A stretch of DNA of 41,451 bases from a virus: IMG/VR virus record IMGVR_UViG_3300044635_000560, positions 1-41,451 of that record. The stretch is one strand, 5' to 3'. The notes under the pieces were generated by a model. That model was not told the DNA's origin and did no database searches. It worked only from the letters and a program-made list of their open reading frames with translations. Both the position numbers and the translations under genes were made by a program. This document shows positions 17,436 to 24,184 of the stretch, piece after piece. Within the stretch, counting starts at the first letter, position 1. Each line of letters begins with the position of its first letter.

Positions 17436-17836
17436 CCGACTTCCTCTACAAACTTCGCGGCTCCCTCTACTCCAAGACCAGCAACGCGGCCATCGTCGTC
17501 GCGGTCATTGGAGTCCTTGAGCAGTTGGCTCCTGGCCTGCTGGCAAGTGTGATCCCCGCTGACTACAGACAGAGCCGTAACATGACCCCCCGCCCCACGT
17601 CATCCGCTGGTTCCTGCGAACCTTCGGCTACGGCGGAATCACGCTGCCGCCGCTGGGCATCTTCATCCTGGCCGAGCGCATCAACGAGACGGCGCTCGTC
17701 AGGCATGAGCAGCGGCACTGGCAACAGGCGCAGCGCATGGGCGTGGTGCGGTGGGCGATCACGTATCTCTTCTACAACGTGCGGTATGGGTACTGGGACA
17801 ACCCGCTCGAGGTTGAGGCCCGAGCTGCAGAACTGA
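17432..17836 (+). pseudogene. Holin-like N-terminus running out of frame into the next gene
   Basis: The first 46 residues (SKTSNAAIVVAVIGVLEQLA, then LLASVIPADYR) look like the first membrane segment of a small phage holin or membrane protein. After about 17570 the frame reads a Ser/Arg/Pro-rich sequence that is plainly the wrong frame of a second gene. The usual second half of such a holin is missing. A TAA in another frame at 17578-17580, directly before the ATG at 17582, looks like the original gene boundary. I read this as a damaged or mis-sequenced holin fused by frameshift. Confidence 0.5.
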
Positions 17837-17844
17837 GTTCTTGA
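17582..17844 (+). pseudogene. Small HExxH (HEQRH) protein, apparent 1-nt frameshift
   Basis: From 17596 one frame encodes HVIRWFLRTFGYGG, then VRHEQRHWQQAQRMG and NPLEVEARAAE, ending at 17844. HEQRH is a zinc-peptidase-like HExxH motif, with Glu in EVEARAAE as a possible third ligand. No standard start codon exists in that frame. The ATG at 17582 is in another frame, separated by a run of six C. One additional C in that run would give a clean start (MTPPPHVIRW). So either a real frameshift mutation, a sequencing error, or slippage at the C run. Small proteins of this type occur next to phage lysis genes; function unknown. Confidence 0.55.
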
Positions 17845-17849
17845 CGACC

Positions 17850-18056
17850 ATGACCGACATCGACCCCATCGCGTTTGGCCGCATGCAGGCCGAGGTCCAC
17901 CTGCTGCGCAGCGAGGTGGCCACGTTGCAGAGCGACGTCAAGGAGTTGCTGGCCCTGGCCAACAAGGGCAAGGGCGGGTTCTGGATGGGCATGACCATCG
18001 CCTCGATGCTCGGTGGCTTGGTGTCTTGGATCGCTACCCACTGGCCCAGCAAATGA
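17850..18056 (+). CDS. Small coiled-coil membrane protein, possible holin or spanin-like
   Basis: 68 residues from the ATG at 17850; a TTG at 17841 is the alternative start. Residues about 12-40 form heptads (MQAEVHLLRSEVATLQSDVK). Residues about 45-65 form one membrane segment (FWMGMTIASMLGGLVSWIA). The stop overlaps the endolysin start (ATGA at 18053). Position inside the lysis cassette suggests a role in membrane disruption; the exact class is not recognised. Confidence 0.65.
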   Translation: MTDIDPIAFGRMQAEVHLLRSEVATLQSDVKELLALANKGKGGFWMGMTIASMLGGLVSWIATHWPSK

Positions 18057-18529
18057 ACTTCGACACCGCGTTCAGTTTGCTCTTGGGCCACGAGGGAGAC
18101 TTCTCCGACCACGAGGACGATCCCGGGGGCAGGACCCGCTTTGGCGTCACCGAGGCGGTGGCGCGCGAGGTGGGCTACAAGGGCGACATGCGCGAGCTCC
18201 CGCTGGATCTCGCCAAGCGCATCTACCTCGAGCGCTACTGGAAACCCATCCGCGCCGACGAGCTGCCACCAGGTATCCGCTACGCCGTGTTCGACGGCGC
18301 GGTCAACTCGGGGGCCGTCCAGGCCACCCGCTGGCTGCAGCGGGCGCTCGGTGTCGAGGCTGACGGGCTGATCGGCCCCAAGACTATGGCTGCGGCTTAT
18401 GCGCAGGACATGAACGCACTGCGCCTGCGCATCCTGGCGCAGCGGCTGCGGTTCATGACCAGCTTGAAGAACTGGCCTTCCTTCAGCAGGGGATGGGCCA
18501 TCCGCATCGCGGACTTGATGGAGGCCTGA
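18053..18529 (+). CDS. Endolysin, GH108 muramidase with peptidoglycan-binding C-terminus
   Basis: 158 residues. The N-terminal half carries LLLGHEGDFSDHEDDPGGRT with Glu14 in the HEG motif, the catalytic residue of glycoside hydrolase family 108 (N-acetylmuramidase). The second half (VFDGAVNSGAVQATRWLQRA, GLIGPKTMAA) is a PG_binding_3-type domain. No signal peptide is present, so a holin is needed for release. ATG at 18053 overlaps the stop of the upstream gene, and the stop overlaps the next ATG (TGATG). Cleaves the glycan backbone of the host wall. Confidence 0.9.
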   Translation: MNFDTAFSLLLGHEGDFSDHEDDPGGRTRFGVTEAVAREVGYKGDMRELPLDLAKRIYLERYWKPIRADELPPGIRYAVFDGAVNSGAVQATRWLQRALGVEADGLIGPKTMAAAYAQDMNALRLRILAQRLRFMTSLKNWPSFSRGWAIRIADLMEA

Positions 18530-18924
18530 TGGCACACGACCCGATCACCGCCGCGCTCGATGTGGGCGGCAAGCTCATCGACCGGCTCTGGCCGGACCCG
18601 GCCCAGCGCGACCAGGCCAAGCTCGCCATGCTGGAGCTGGCGCAGAAGGGCGAGCTCGCCGAGTTCACCGGCCGGGCCGAGATCGTCAAGACCGAGGCGG
18701 CAAGCGAGAACTGGCTGGCCTCCTCCTGGCGGCCGATCCTGATGCTGACCTTCGGCGCCCTGATCGTGGCGCGCTGGTTCGGCTGGGCCGCCCCCAACCT
18801 GAGCGAAGCCGAGTACCTCAAGCTCTGGTCGATCGTCGAGCTGGGCCTGGGCGGTTACGTCATCGGGCGCTCGGCCGAGAAGATCATCCCAGCAGCCGCG
18901 GCTGCGATGAAAGGGAGCAAGTGA
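18529..18924 (+). CDS. 3-TM holin family protein
   Basis: 131 residues from the ATG at 18529, chosen because it overlaps the endolysin stop; an in-frame start at 18493 would intrude far into that gene. The pattern GGKLIDRLWPDPAQRDQAKL followed by ASSWRPILMLTFGALIVAR and a second hydrophobic segment (VELGLGGYVIGRS) matches the Holin_3TM family, with an amphipathic N-terminus and a C-terminal membrane hairpin. It would permeabilise the inner membrane for the endolysin. Confidence 0.85.
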   Translation: MAHDPITAALDVGGKLIDRLWPDPAQRDQAKLAMLELAQKGELAEFTGRAEIVKTEAASENWLASSWRPILMLTFGALIVARWFGWAAPNLSEAEYLKLWSIVELGLGGYVIGRSAEKIIPAAAAAMKGSK

Positions 18925-19886
18925 CGACCCGTGTTCCGTACTCCATGACCGACGCCCCGGTCAACGTCAAAGCCTACGGTGCCAGGGGTGACGGCACCAC
19001 CAACGACAGCGCCGCGATCCAGGCGGCGATCAACGCTGCGGCGGGCACCGTCTACGTGCCCAAGGGCAACTACCTGGTGAACACCGGGCTGACGCTGCCC
19101 TCGAGCTGCCACCTTGAGTTCGAGGCGGGAGCGCTGCTCAAGGCTGGCACCAACTCGATGACGGTGATCTCGACCACGGCCGGGTTCAAGACCGGCATCA
19201 AGCTCAGGAACGTGGCGGTCGACGGCAACAGCAAGACCGGGGTCACCGCGGTGGCCCTGTCCAACGTGCAGTTCGACAGCGCGGTGGTGGGCCTGAACGT
19301 GAACGGCTGCGCCACCGGCCTGGTGCTGCAGTCGACCTGCATCGGCGTGCACGTCGACCACCCAACCATCTACGGCACGATCGACGCGATCAAGATCCTG
19401 GCGAGCAATGCCAACGTCGTGACCTGCCCGCAGATCGACCACCAGACCGGCGCCTCGCCGTTGACCGGCACGGGCGTCTACATCACAGGCTCGAGCAACG
19501 CGATCTATGGCGGGTTCATCCAGGGCTTCCAGCACGGGGTCTACGACCAGGGCGACTACAACAAGGTCGACGGCACCTACTTCGAGCTGTGCTCGGACAA
19601 CGCGCTGCGCTGGGACGGGTGCCTGCTGCCGACCGCGACCGACGTGTTCTTCTTCGGCCAGGCGGCGAGCGCCGGGGCGCGCTTCCTGTGCGTGGCGAGC
19701 GACACCAAGGGCGGCCGGGTGATGTGGCCGAAGATGGTGCAGGGCAACTCGACGGGCGGCCTGTTCTTCTTCAGCACCGGCAACACGGGATGCGTGGCCG
19801 ACTACGCCACCGACGGCGGCACGACCAACACCGCCACCGGCACGACGACCCAGATCACCAAGCCGGCCAACACCCAGGCGATCTAA
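18921..19886 (+). CDS. Second tailspike, pectate-lyase-like beta-helix
   Basis: 321 residues. The GTG start at 18921 overlaps the holin stop and follows AAGGGAG at good spacing. Residues 9-65 (VNVKAYGARGDGTTNDSAAI, VYVPKGNYLVNTGLTLPS) form the entry of a pectate_lyase_3 beta-helix; short parallel strands continue to about residue 290. Unlike the first spike it lacks a separate virion-attachment domain and has the normal high GC content. It may bind on top of another fibre protein. It is the last gene of the rightward late region and its end overlaps the convergent gene by 4 nt. Confidence 0.75.
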   Translation: MTTRVPYSMTDAPVNVKAYGARGDGTTNDSAAIQAAINAAAGTVYVPKGNYLVNTGLTLPSSCHLEFEAGALLKAGTNSMTVISTTAGFKTGIKLRNVAVDGNSKTGVTAVALSNVQFDSAVVGLNVNGCATGLVLQSTCIGVHVDHPTIYGTIDAIKILASNANVVTCPQIDHQTGASPLTGTGVYITGSSNAIYGGFIQGFQHGVYDQGDYNKVDGTYFELCSDNALRWDGCLLPTATDVFFFGQAASAGARFLCVASDTKGGRVMWPKMVQGNSTGGLFFFSTGNTGCVADYATDGGTTNTATGTTTQITKPANTQAI

Positions 19887-20320
19887 GCCCGGGCCCTGAG
19901 GTCCTCATTCGCGGCGCCCGCGTGGCGCCGCTCTGCTTCTTCGGCCACGGCCAGGCGGGCCTTCAGGCGCTCGAGCTCGTGGCGCTGGGCGGTCAATTGC
20001 TGGCGCAGCAGGATCAGGCTCAGGACCTCGCCGGCGGTGAAGGCTTCGCCGGCGGGGGAGAGGAGGCGGCCGTCGTGGAAGCGCCAGCCGGTCCAGCGGC
20101 CGGCGGTGCCAGGCAGATCGCCCAGCAGACCGCGCACTGCCAGAGTCTGAGCCCCGGGAATTTGCGTCTGTCCCGACAACCATCGCTGCACCGTCGTCCG
20201 GTGCACGTTGAGCTCGCGCTCGACGCGGCGCTGGCCGATGAGTTCGATGAGGTGTCGGAGGTCACGTTGCGGTCTCTGGTTGACTTCAAGCAGCGGCTGC
20301 GCCGCGGCAGTTCTACGCAC
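19883..20320 (-). CDS. HTH DNA-binding protein with C-terminal coiled coil
   Basis: 145 residues from GTG at 20320, which overlaps the upstream stop (GTGCGTAG). Residues about 28-50 (RRVERELNVHRTTVQRWLSG) form a helix-turn-helix. A WTGWRFHDGRLLSPAGEAFT segment and a Leu/Glu-rich coiled coil (QQLTAQRHELERLKARLA) follow. Similar phage proteins of unknown role combine an HTH with this GW-F-DG-L-P-G pattern. It is the last gene of the leftward operon. Confidence 0.65.
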   Translation of the reverse strand: MRRTAAAQPLLEVNQRPQRDLRHLIELIGQRRVERELNVHRTTVQRWLSGQTQIPGAQTLAVRGLLGDLPGTAGRWTGWRFHDGRLLSPAGEAFTAGEVLSLILLRQQLTAQRHELERLKARLAVAEEAERRHAGAANEDLRARA

Positions 20321-20486
20321 AGTCGCCGGTCTCGAGCCGGTAGCGGTTGAGCGCCGCCTCGCGCCGGGTGTCGTCTTCCTCGTACCGCTCGGCCAGGCGC
20401 TCGTACTCGGGGCTGTTCGGGCCGACCATCTCGGCCGCATCGACGGCGCACTGCTCGGCGTACCAGTCGTTGAAATCGGTTCGCAT
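20313..20486 (-). CDS. Small acidic protein, unknown
   Basis: 57 residues from ATG at 20486, preceded by GGAAG at about 8 nt. The product (MRTDFNDWYAEQCAVDAAEM) is acidic and rich in Arg and Glu, with no membrane segment. It overlaps the downstream HTH gene by 8 nt. Not recognised; supported by the ribosome site, codon bias and operon position. Confidence 0.6.
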   Translation of the reverse strand: MRTDFNDWYAEQCAVDAAEMVGPNSPEYERLAERYEEDDTRREAALNRYRLETGDCA

Positions 20487-20548
20487 AGTCGTTCTTCCGT
20501 TCAGGTGGAGAGGGTAGGTGGGGCAGGGGGTTGGGGTGTGCAGGGCGC

Positions 20549-20851
20549 TCACTGCTTCAGCGCCGCCAGTTCGTCGGCCAGCGTCACGGCATCGCCGCGC
20601 TCGATCATGTCGCGCAGGGTCTTGCTGGCCCTGTACCACTTCAGCGGGCACGCCGGCACCATGAAGTAGGCGTCGGTCAGCGGGCACACGGTCTGCCACT
20701 TGGCGCGGCCGTAGTCGTCCACCTCGTCGTACTCCTGCACCAGCAGGCCGGGGCGCACATCGTCGGGGTCCATGCAGGACACCACCTTGTCGCGCACCAG
20801 GCGCAGCGAACCCAGTGCGGGGCTTTCAATCAACGACTGGCCTGCGATCAT
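20549..20851 (-). CDS. Hypothetical early protein (100 aa)
   Basis: 100 residues from ATG at 20851, which has AGGAG 8 nt upstream. Contains LVQEYDEVDDYGRAKWQTVC and ends with a helical segment (LADELAALKQ). No known domain recognised. It is the first gene downstream of the AT-rich regulatory gap at 20852-21012, so it probably starts its own transcript. The 62-nt gap to the next gene holds nothing I can identify. Confidence 0.65.
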   Translation of the reverse strand: MIAGQSLIESPALGSLRLVRDKVVSCMDPDDVRPGLLVQEYDEVDDYGRAKWQTVCPLTDAYFMVPACPLKWYRASKTLRDMIERGDAVTLADELAALKQ

Positions 20852-21012
20852 TTTCTTGCTCCTGGTTGGCGACTCGATGAAGCAAAGTGTACACGATCTT
20901 TTAGCAGGTGCTGTAGGAAAAACCCTTAGATCAGGACGCATAATGTATATTGTGCCCTGCCATTTTGCTAAAGCGGGTCACAACTTACGGTTCGCATCAT
21001 GCTCAACCGCAC
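20852..21012 (-). promoter_or_regulatory. AT-rich regulatory gap with an operator-like site
   Basis: 161 bp without a gene and much more AT-rich than its surroundings. It holds TAGCAGGTGCTG (20902-20913), one base off the TAGCA-N2-TGCTA palindrome, and a lone TGCTA half near 20967. On the minus strand a weak promoter can be drawn (TTTAGC, 17 nt, TATACA). The exact start point cannot be fixed by eye. The nearby perfect palindrome at 21013 may belong to the same control region. Confidence 0.45.
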
Positions 21013-21028
21013 CCTAGCAAGTGCTAGG
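21013..21028. promoter_or_regulatory. Operator-like palindrome CCTAGCA-AG-TGCTAGG
   Basis: Perfect 7-nt arms around a 2-nt centre, the longest member of the TAGCA-N2-TGCTA family in the window. It contains the TAG stop codon of the leftward gene 21014-21196 and lies about 160 bp upstream of the 20851 start. Candidate binding site for the phage repressor or Cro-like protein. Confidence 0.5.
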
Positions 21029-21196
21029 TTCAGGTGCAGGATGCACTTCGCTGACGTGCCGGTCAAGCGGTTGCCACGTCATCGCCTGCTCGTCGAGATA
21101 CAGGATCGGCTCAACGAGGTGGTATCCGAGCAGCAGGTTCTGCCGCTTGGCCAAGCTGAACACGTAGCCTGGCGGCAGAGGCGGGATGAAGCTCAT
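21014..21196 (-). CDS. Small hypothetical protein (60 aa)
   Basis: 60 residues from ATG at 21196 (MSFIPPLPPGYVFSLAKRQN). No domain recognised; no signal peptide or membrane helix. It overlaps the upstream 42-residue membrane protein by 4 nt and ends inside the operator-like palindrome. Confidence 0.6.
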   Translation of the reverse strand: MSFIPPLPPGYVFSLAKRQNLLLGYHLVEPILYLDEQAMTWQPLDRHVSEVHPAPEPSTC

Positions 21197-21321
21197 GCTT
21201 TCACCCACTCCCACACCCCCCAGCCAAGTCCGATCACAAGGGCCAGCACGCCGATCACGGCCAGCGCGCCCACGGTACGGGCGAAGCGCTCCAGGCCTTG
21301 CCCTTCGTACTCTTCTTTCAT
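21193..21321 (-). CDS. Small single-TM membrane protein (42 aa)
   Basis: 42 residues from ATG at 21321 with AGGA about 7 nt upstream. The charged N-terminus (MKEEYEGQGLERFAR) is followed by one strong membrane helix (VGALAVIGVLALVIGLGWGV). It overlaps the helicase stop by 4 nt. Too short to appear in most ORF lists; function unknown. Confidence 0.65.
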   Translation of the reverse strand: MKEEYEGQGLERFARTVGALAVIGVLALVIGLGWGVWEWVKA

Positions 21322-22706
21322 CGTCTTCCTTTCATGGCGTCCAACAGGATCGACTGCACCGACGCCTTGGTCTGCAGCCGCGCCAGCACGAGCTCGTCGA
21401 CGGTTCCCCGAGCAACGATGCGGTGCACGTACACCGGCCGGTTGTGCCCGGCCTGGGCCTGGCGCGTGGGCCCGATCCGCTCGATCACTTGTTCGTGCGT
21501 CTCGAGGTCCCACCAGAGGCCGAAGAACACGAGGATGTTCCCCCCGTCCTGGAGGTTGAGCCCGTGGCCAGCGCTCTGAGGGTGAACGAATAGCAGTGGT
21601 ATCCGTCCCAGGTTCCACGCCTCGATCGTTCGAGGGTCAGTGTCCAGCGCCCGACCTTGAGGGAATGCACGCTGTAATCGGGCGAGGTCGGACTTGAACT
21701 GGTACGCCACAAGAACCGGGGCCCCAGCAGCTTCCTCCACCACGGACGTGAGGGCATCAAGCTTGGCATCGTGCAGCTCCTTCCATGTTCCCTTGTCGTC
21801 AGTGTAGAGCGCGCCGTTGGCGGCCTGGAGGCACTTCATCGTGCGCCCCGCGGCGTTGAACGCCTCGATCTCGGCGCCACCGGCCAGCACCGTGAACATC
21901 TCGCGCTCCAGTTCCCGGTAGTGTCGGCGCGCGGTCGGTGGCAGCTCCACCTCGACCACGTTCTCCACCAGCGGCGGCAGGTCGATGTAGTCGGCCGCGC
22001 GCACGGTCAGCGTGCACGAGGCCATGCGCCCCTCGATCTCGGCCTGCGCGCCCTCGAGCAGCGTGACGGTGCCACCGTACTTCTGGCCGGGTGCTCGCTT
22101 GACCTTGAACCACCGATCCTCGAACGCCGAGAACGAACGGCCCAGCCGCTGGCCGGCGTCGATGAACCACTGCTGGCCCCACAGGTCCAAGAACCCATTG
22201 GGTGCGGGCGTGCCGGCCAGGTTGACCCAGCGGCGCACATGCTTGTGCGCGACCTTGCCCAAGGCCTGGGCGCGCTTGCCGCCTTGCTTGACCCTAAAAG
22301 ACTTGAGCCTGGTCGACTCGTCGGCGATGACGGTGCGGTACGGGAACGACGGGAACCGCTCGCACCTGTCGACCAGCCACTCCACGTTGTCGTAGTTGAT
22401 GCAGACGATGTCGGCGTGGGCAAAGATGCCGGCGTCGCGCTCGGCCGGCGAGCCGATCGCGCGGGCGATCTTCAACCCCTGGAGGTGCGCCCACTTCGCG
22501 ATCTCGCTGGGCCAGGTGCTGGAGGCCACCCGCAGTGGCGCCAGCACGAGGGCGGGGAAGGGGTCCTCGACCAGCGCCAAACCCTGCAGCGCGGTCAGGG
22601 TGGACACCGTCTTGCCGGTGCCCATACCTGCCCACACGTTGCAGCGCTCGTGCGCTGCGATGTGCGCCACGATCGCCTGCTGGTAGTCACGCGGCTTGTA
22701 CTGCAC
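21318..22706 (-). CDS. SNF2/DEAD-like DNA helicase
   Basis: 462 residues from GTG at 22706, chosen because AGGAGG lies 7 nt upstream; the frame is open further but that part is arginine/alanine noise. Superfamily 2 motifs appear in order: Q-like KPRDYQQAIVAHI, motif I GMGTGKT (27-33), motif II VIADESTRLK, motif III AGTPAPN, motif V HGLNLQDGG, motif VI QVIERIGPTRQ. This is the SNF2-type helicase found next to VRR-NUC, DUF2800 and PolA genes in many phages. It probably remodels replication or recombination intermediates. Confidence 0.9.
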   Translation of the reverse strand: MQYKPRDYQQAIVAHIAAHERCNVWAGMGTGKTVSTLTALQGLALVEDPFPALVLAPLRVASSTWPSEIAKWAHLQGLKIARAIGSPAERDAGIFAHADIVCINYDNVEWLVDRCERFPSFPYRTVIADESTRLKSFRVKQGGKRAQALGKVAHKHVRRWVNLAGTPAPNGFLDLWGQQWFIDAGQRLGRSFSAFEDRWFKVKRAPGQKYGGTVTLLEGAQAEIEGRMASCTLTVRAADYIDLPPLVENVVEVELPPTARRHYRELEREMFTVLAGGAEIEAFNAAGRTMKCLQAANGALYTDDKGTWKELHDAKLDALTSVVEEAAGAPVLVAYQFKSDLARLQRAFPQGRALDTDPRTIEAWNLGRIPLLFVHPQSAGHGLNLQDGGNILVFFGLWWDLETHEQVIERIGPTRQAQAGHNRPVYVHRIVARGTVDELVLARLQTKASVQSILLDAMKGRR

Positions 22707-22875
22707 GCCTGGCCTCCTTGCTCTGGCGGGCGCCACCGTGCGGCACGATCTCCACCCGCTCGACGGTGTTGAACTTGTGCAGGTTGGCGCACTCGTAGCT
22801 GCGGCGGCGGGTGCCGTCATCCCGGGTGCGGGTCTCGAGCACGCGGGTCCAGACCCCACAGTGTGGGCAGCGCAT
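22687..22875 (-). CDS. Zinc-ribbon protein, NrdR-N-terminus-like
   Basis: 62 residues from ATG at 22875. MRCPHCGVWTRVLETR and YECANLHKFNTVE form a zinc ribbon (C3, C6, C29 and H33 as likely ligands) like the N-terminal domain of NrdR and small phage regulators. The ATP-cone of NrdR is absent. It overlaps the helicase start by 20 nt and the upstream stop. Probably binds nucleic acid. Confidence 0.7.
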   Translation of the reverse strand: MRCPHCGVWTRVLETRTRDDGTRRRSYECANLHKFNTVERVEIVPHGGARQSKEARRAVQAA

Positions 22876-23216
22876 CACAGTTGAGCTCCCCAGGTCCAGA
22901 CGCTGTTGGCCACCTTCGGGAGGGCGCGCTTGCCCTTCCACCGCTTGCACCGCTGGGCGTTGGTCAGGGGCGCAGGCTTGCGCGCGTCAGGGAGGTCGCC
23001 CAGCGCGTGGATGGCGCGCAGGTAGGTCTTGCCGTGCCCGTTGTCGCGGGTCCAGCCACAGATGTAGACCTGCTTGCGTGCTGCGCTCCTGAGCGTGCTC
23101 AGGATCGAGGTGACGTGGCGGAGCGGAACGCCGGGAAAGAACGCGGCCACCTCCCGGCTGGTCAGGGGCCCGACCGTGGCCAGCACCTCGCGGACGTTGT
23201 CGTGGGTCGCCTTCAT
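22875..23216 (-). CDS. Winged-helix-like small protein
   Basis: 113 residues from ATG at 23216. The first 75 residues (TSREVAAFFPGVPLRHVTSILSTL, KQVYICGWTRDNGHGKTYLR) look like a winged-helix DNA-binding fold. The C-terminus is basic (RCKRWKGKRALPK). Similar small proteins sit beside the VRR-NUC/helicase pair in related phages. Overlaps both neighbours by a few nt. Confidence 0.6.
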   Translation of the reverse strand: MKATHDNVREVLATVGPLTSREVAAFFPGVPLRHVTSILSTLRSAARKQVYICGWTRDNGHGKTYLRAIHALGDLPDARKPAPLTNAQRCKRWKGKRALPKVANSVWTWGAQL

Positions 23217-23479
23217 CGCAGCAGCCCCTCGACCGCGGCCAGGCTGTCGACCACCTCGACCAGCTCACCGAGCCGGCGCATGCGGTTGTGCTCGCGGATC
23301 TGGTGCGCCTCAGGCTTGACGCCCGGGGCCTTGAGCTCAACCCACACAGGCGGCCGGCCCGGCAGCATCACGCGCCGATCCGGTGCCCCGCGGCGGCCGA
23401 TCCACTCGGCCTTGCGGACCTCGCCGCCCATCGCCTGGACACGCTTGACCAGGTACTCCTCAATGTCGCGTTCTCTCAC
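23213..23479 (-). CDS. VRR-NUC domain nuclease
   Basis: 88 residues from GTG at 23479. The VRR-NUC core is complete: GRRGAPDRRVM with D34 and VWVELKAPG with E48 and K50, the PD-(D/E)xK metal-binding set. The N-terminal RERDIEEYLVKRVQAMGG is the usual first helix. Stand-alone phage VRR-NUCs act with SNF2-like helicases as structure-specific (Holliday-junction type) nucleases. Overlaps both neighbours by 4 nt. Confidence 0.88.
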   Translation of the reverse strand: MRERDIEEYLVKRVQAMGGEVRKAEWIGRRGAPDRRVMLPGRPPVWVELKAPGVKPEAHQIREHNRMRRLGELVEVVDSLAAVEGLLR

Positions 23480-23730
23480 AGCCCGGCCCACCAGTTGTGC
23501 AGGGCAAGGGCCGCTAAAAAGGCGATCGCCACCAGCGCCCAGGCCAGCGCTGCGGCGCCCAGGATGATGAAGCACCCGTTGCGGGTAAGCGGCTGGTCAG
23601 GCGAGCACTCCTCGGGGCTCAGGCAGGGCCGCCGGCCTTGCTGGCAGTCGCCCTTGCAGCCTGGCAGCTTCGGGTCCCAGGGCTCGATGCGCACGTCGAA
23701 TGCCTCGTCGATGTCGCGGTCGCGGGTCAT
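23476..23730 (-). CDS. Cys-containing single-TM protein (84 aa)
   Basis: 84 residues from ATG at 23730. The soluble N-terminal half has CKGDCQQGRRPC and a further Cys (ECSPDQ). The C-terminal half is one membrane segment (FIILGAAALAWALVAIAFLA). Unknown function. Overlaps its neighbours by 4 nt, within a run of tiny membrane-protein genes. Confidence 0.6.
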   Translation of the reverse strand: MTRDRDIDEAFDVRIEPWDPKLPGCKGDCQQGRRPCLSPEECSPDQPLTRNGCFIILGAAALAWALVAIAFLAALALHNWWAGL

Positions 23731-23822
23731 GTCAACCCCGCCAGTCGAAACGCCACCTCAACAGGCACGGTGGCATACACATAAGCCCCGTGGATCGGGC
23801 TCCAATAGTGGATGGCGGTCAT
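23727..23822 (-). CDS. Tiny ORF, 31 aa
   Basis: ATG at 23822 to TGA at 23727: MTAIHYWSPIHGAYVYATVP and 11 more residues. It overlaps the upstream stop (ATGA) and the downstream start, the same 4-nt coupling as the rest of this operon, and it exactly fills an otherwise empty gap. Unknown function; may be a leader or coupling peptide. Confidence 0.45.
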   Translation of the reverse strand: MTAIHYWSPIHGAYVYATVPVEVAFRLAGLT

Positions 23823-23992
23823 GCTGCGATCGCCCAGGCCAGCAGCACGCACATGCCGGTGATGGAGGCCCAGGCCAGCGCGGCCTCCCACAGAGGCATC
23901 GGCGCGCGATAACGCTCGATGGCGTAGGCGTGCTGGGCATCGCGGGGGAACGCTTTGCGCATCGTGCGCGGGAACTTGCGGGTGGTGTTCAT
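23819..23992 (-). CDS. Small single-TM protein (57 aa)
   Basis: ATG at 23992 with AAAGG about 6 nt upstream. The N-terminus is basic (MNTTRKFPRTMRKAFPRDAQ) and the C-terminus is one hydrophobic segment (LWEAALAWASITGMCVLLAW). Unknown function. Supported by the ribosome site, 4-nt overlap with the next start, and gap-filling position. Confidence 0.55.
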   Translation of the reverse strand: MNTTRKFPRTMRKAFPRDAQHAYAIERYRAPMPLWEAALAWASITGMCVLLAWAIAA

Positions 23993-24002
23993 GGTTTACC
24001 TT

Positions 24003-24137
24003 TCAGAACAGTGCCGGCGGCAGATCCTTGATGGCCGGCTTGGGTTGCGGGATGCGCACAGCCTTGACGCCTGGCGGCAGGACCGGGTAGTCCAGCAGCT
24101 TGGGCGGGAAGGGCCAGGTGGGTAGTGTCTTGCGCAT
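24003..24137 (-). CDS. Small Pro-rich protein (44 aa)
   Basis: ATG at 24137: MRKTLPTWPFPPKLLDYPVL and a Pro/Lys-rich remainder. It is the first gene after the operator/promoter at 24145-24175, so it heads the leftward operon of small genes, VRR-NUC and helicase. No recognised domain. No clear ribosome site is seen; the transcript leader is predicted to be short. Confidence 0.5.
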   Translation of the reverse strand: MRKTLPTWPFPPKLLDYPVLPPGVKAVRIPQPKPAIKDLPPALF

Positions 24138-24144
24138 ACGTGAA

Positions 24145-24175
24145 AATGTAGCACATGCTAAAGCACGGCAGCTTA
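24145..24175 (-). promoter_or_regulatory. Early promoter with TAGCACATGCTA operator
   Basis: The minus strand has an extended -10, TGCTACATT (24145-24153 on plus), and a TGCC-containing -35 region. The palindrome TAGCACATGCTA (24149-24160) overlaps it. A 16-nt stretch (TGTAGCACATGCTAAA on plus) is identical at 29576-29591. It would drive the leftward operon beginning at 24137. Confidence 0.6.
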
Positions 24176-24184
24176 GGGCAAACC

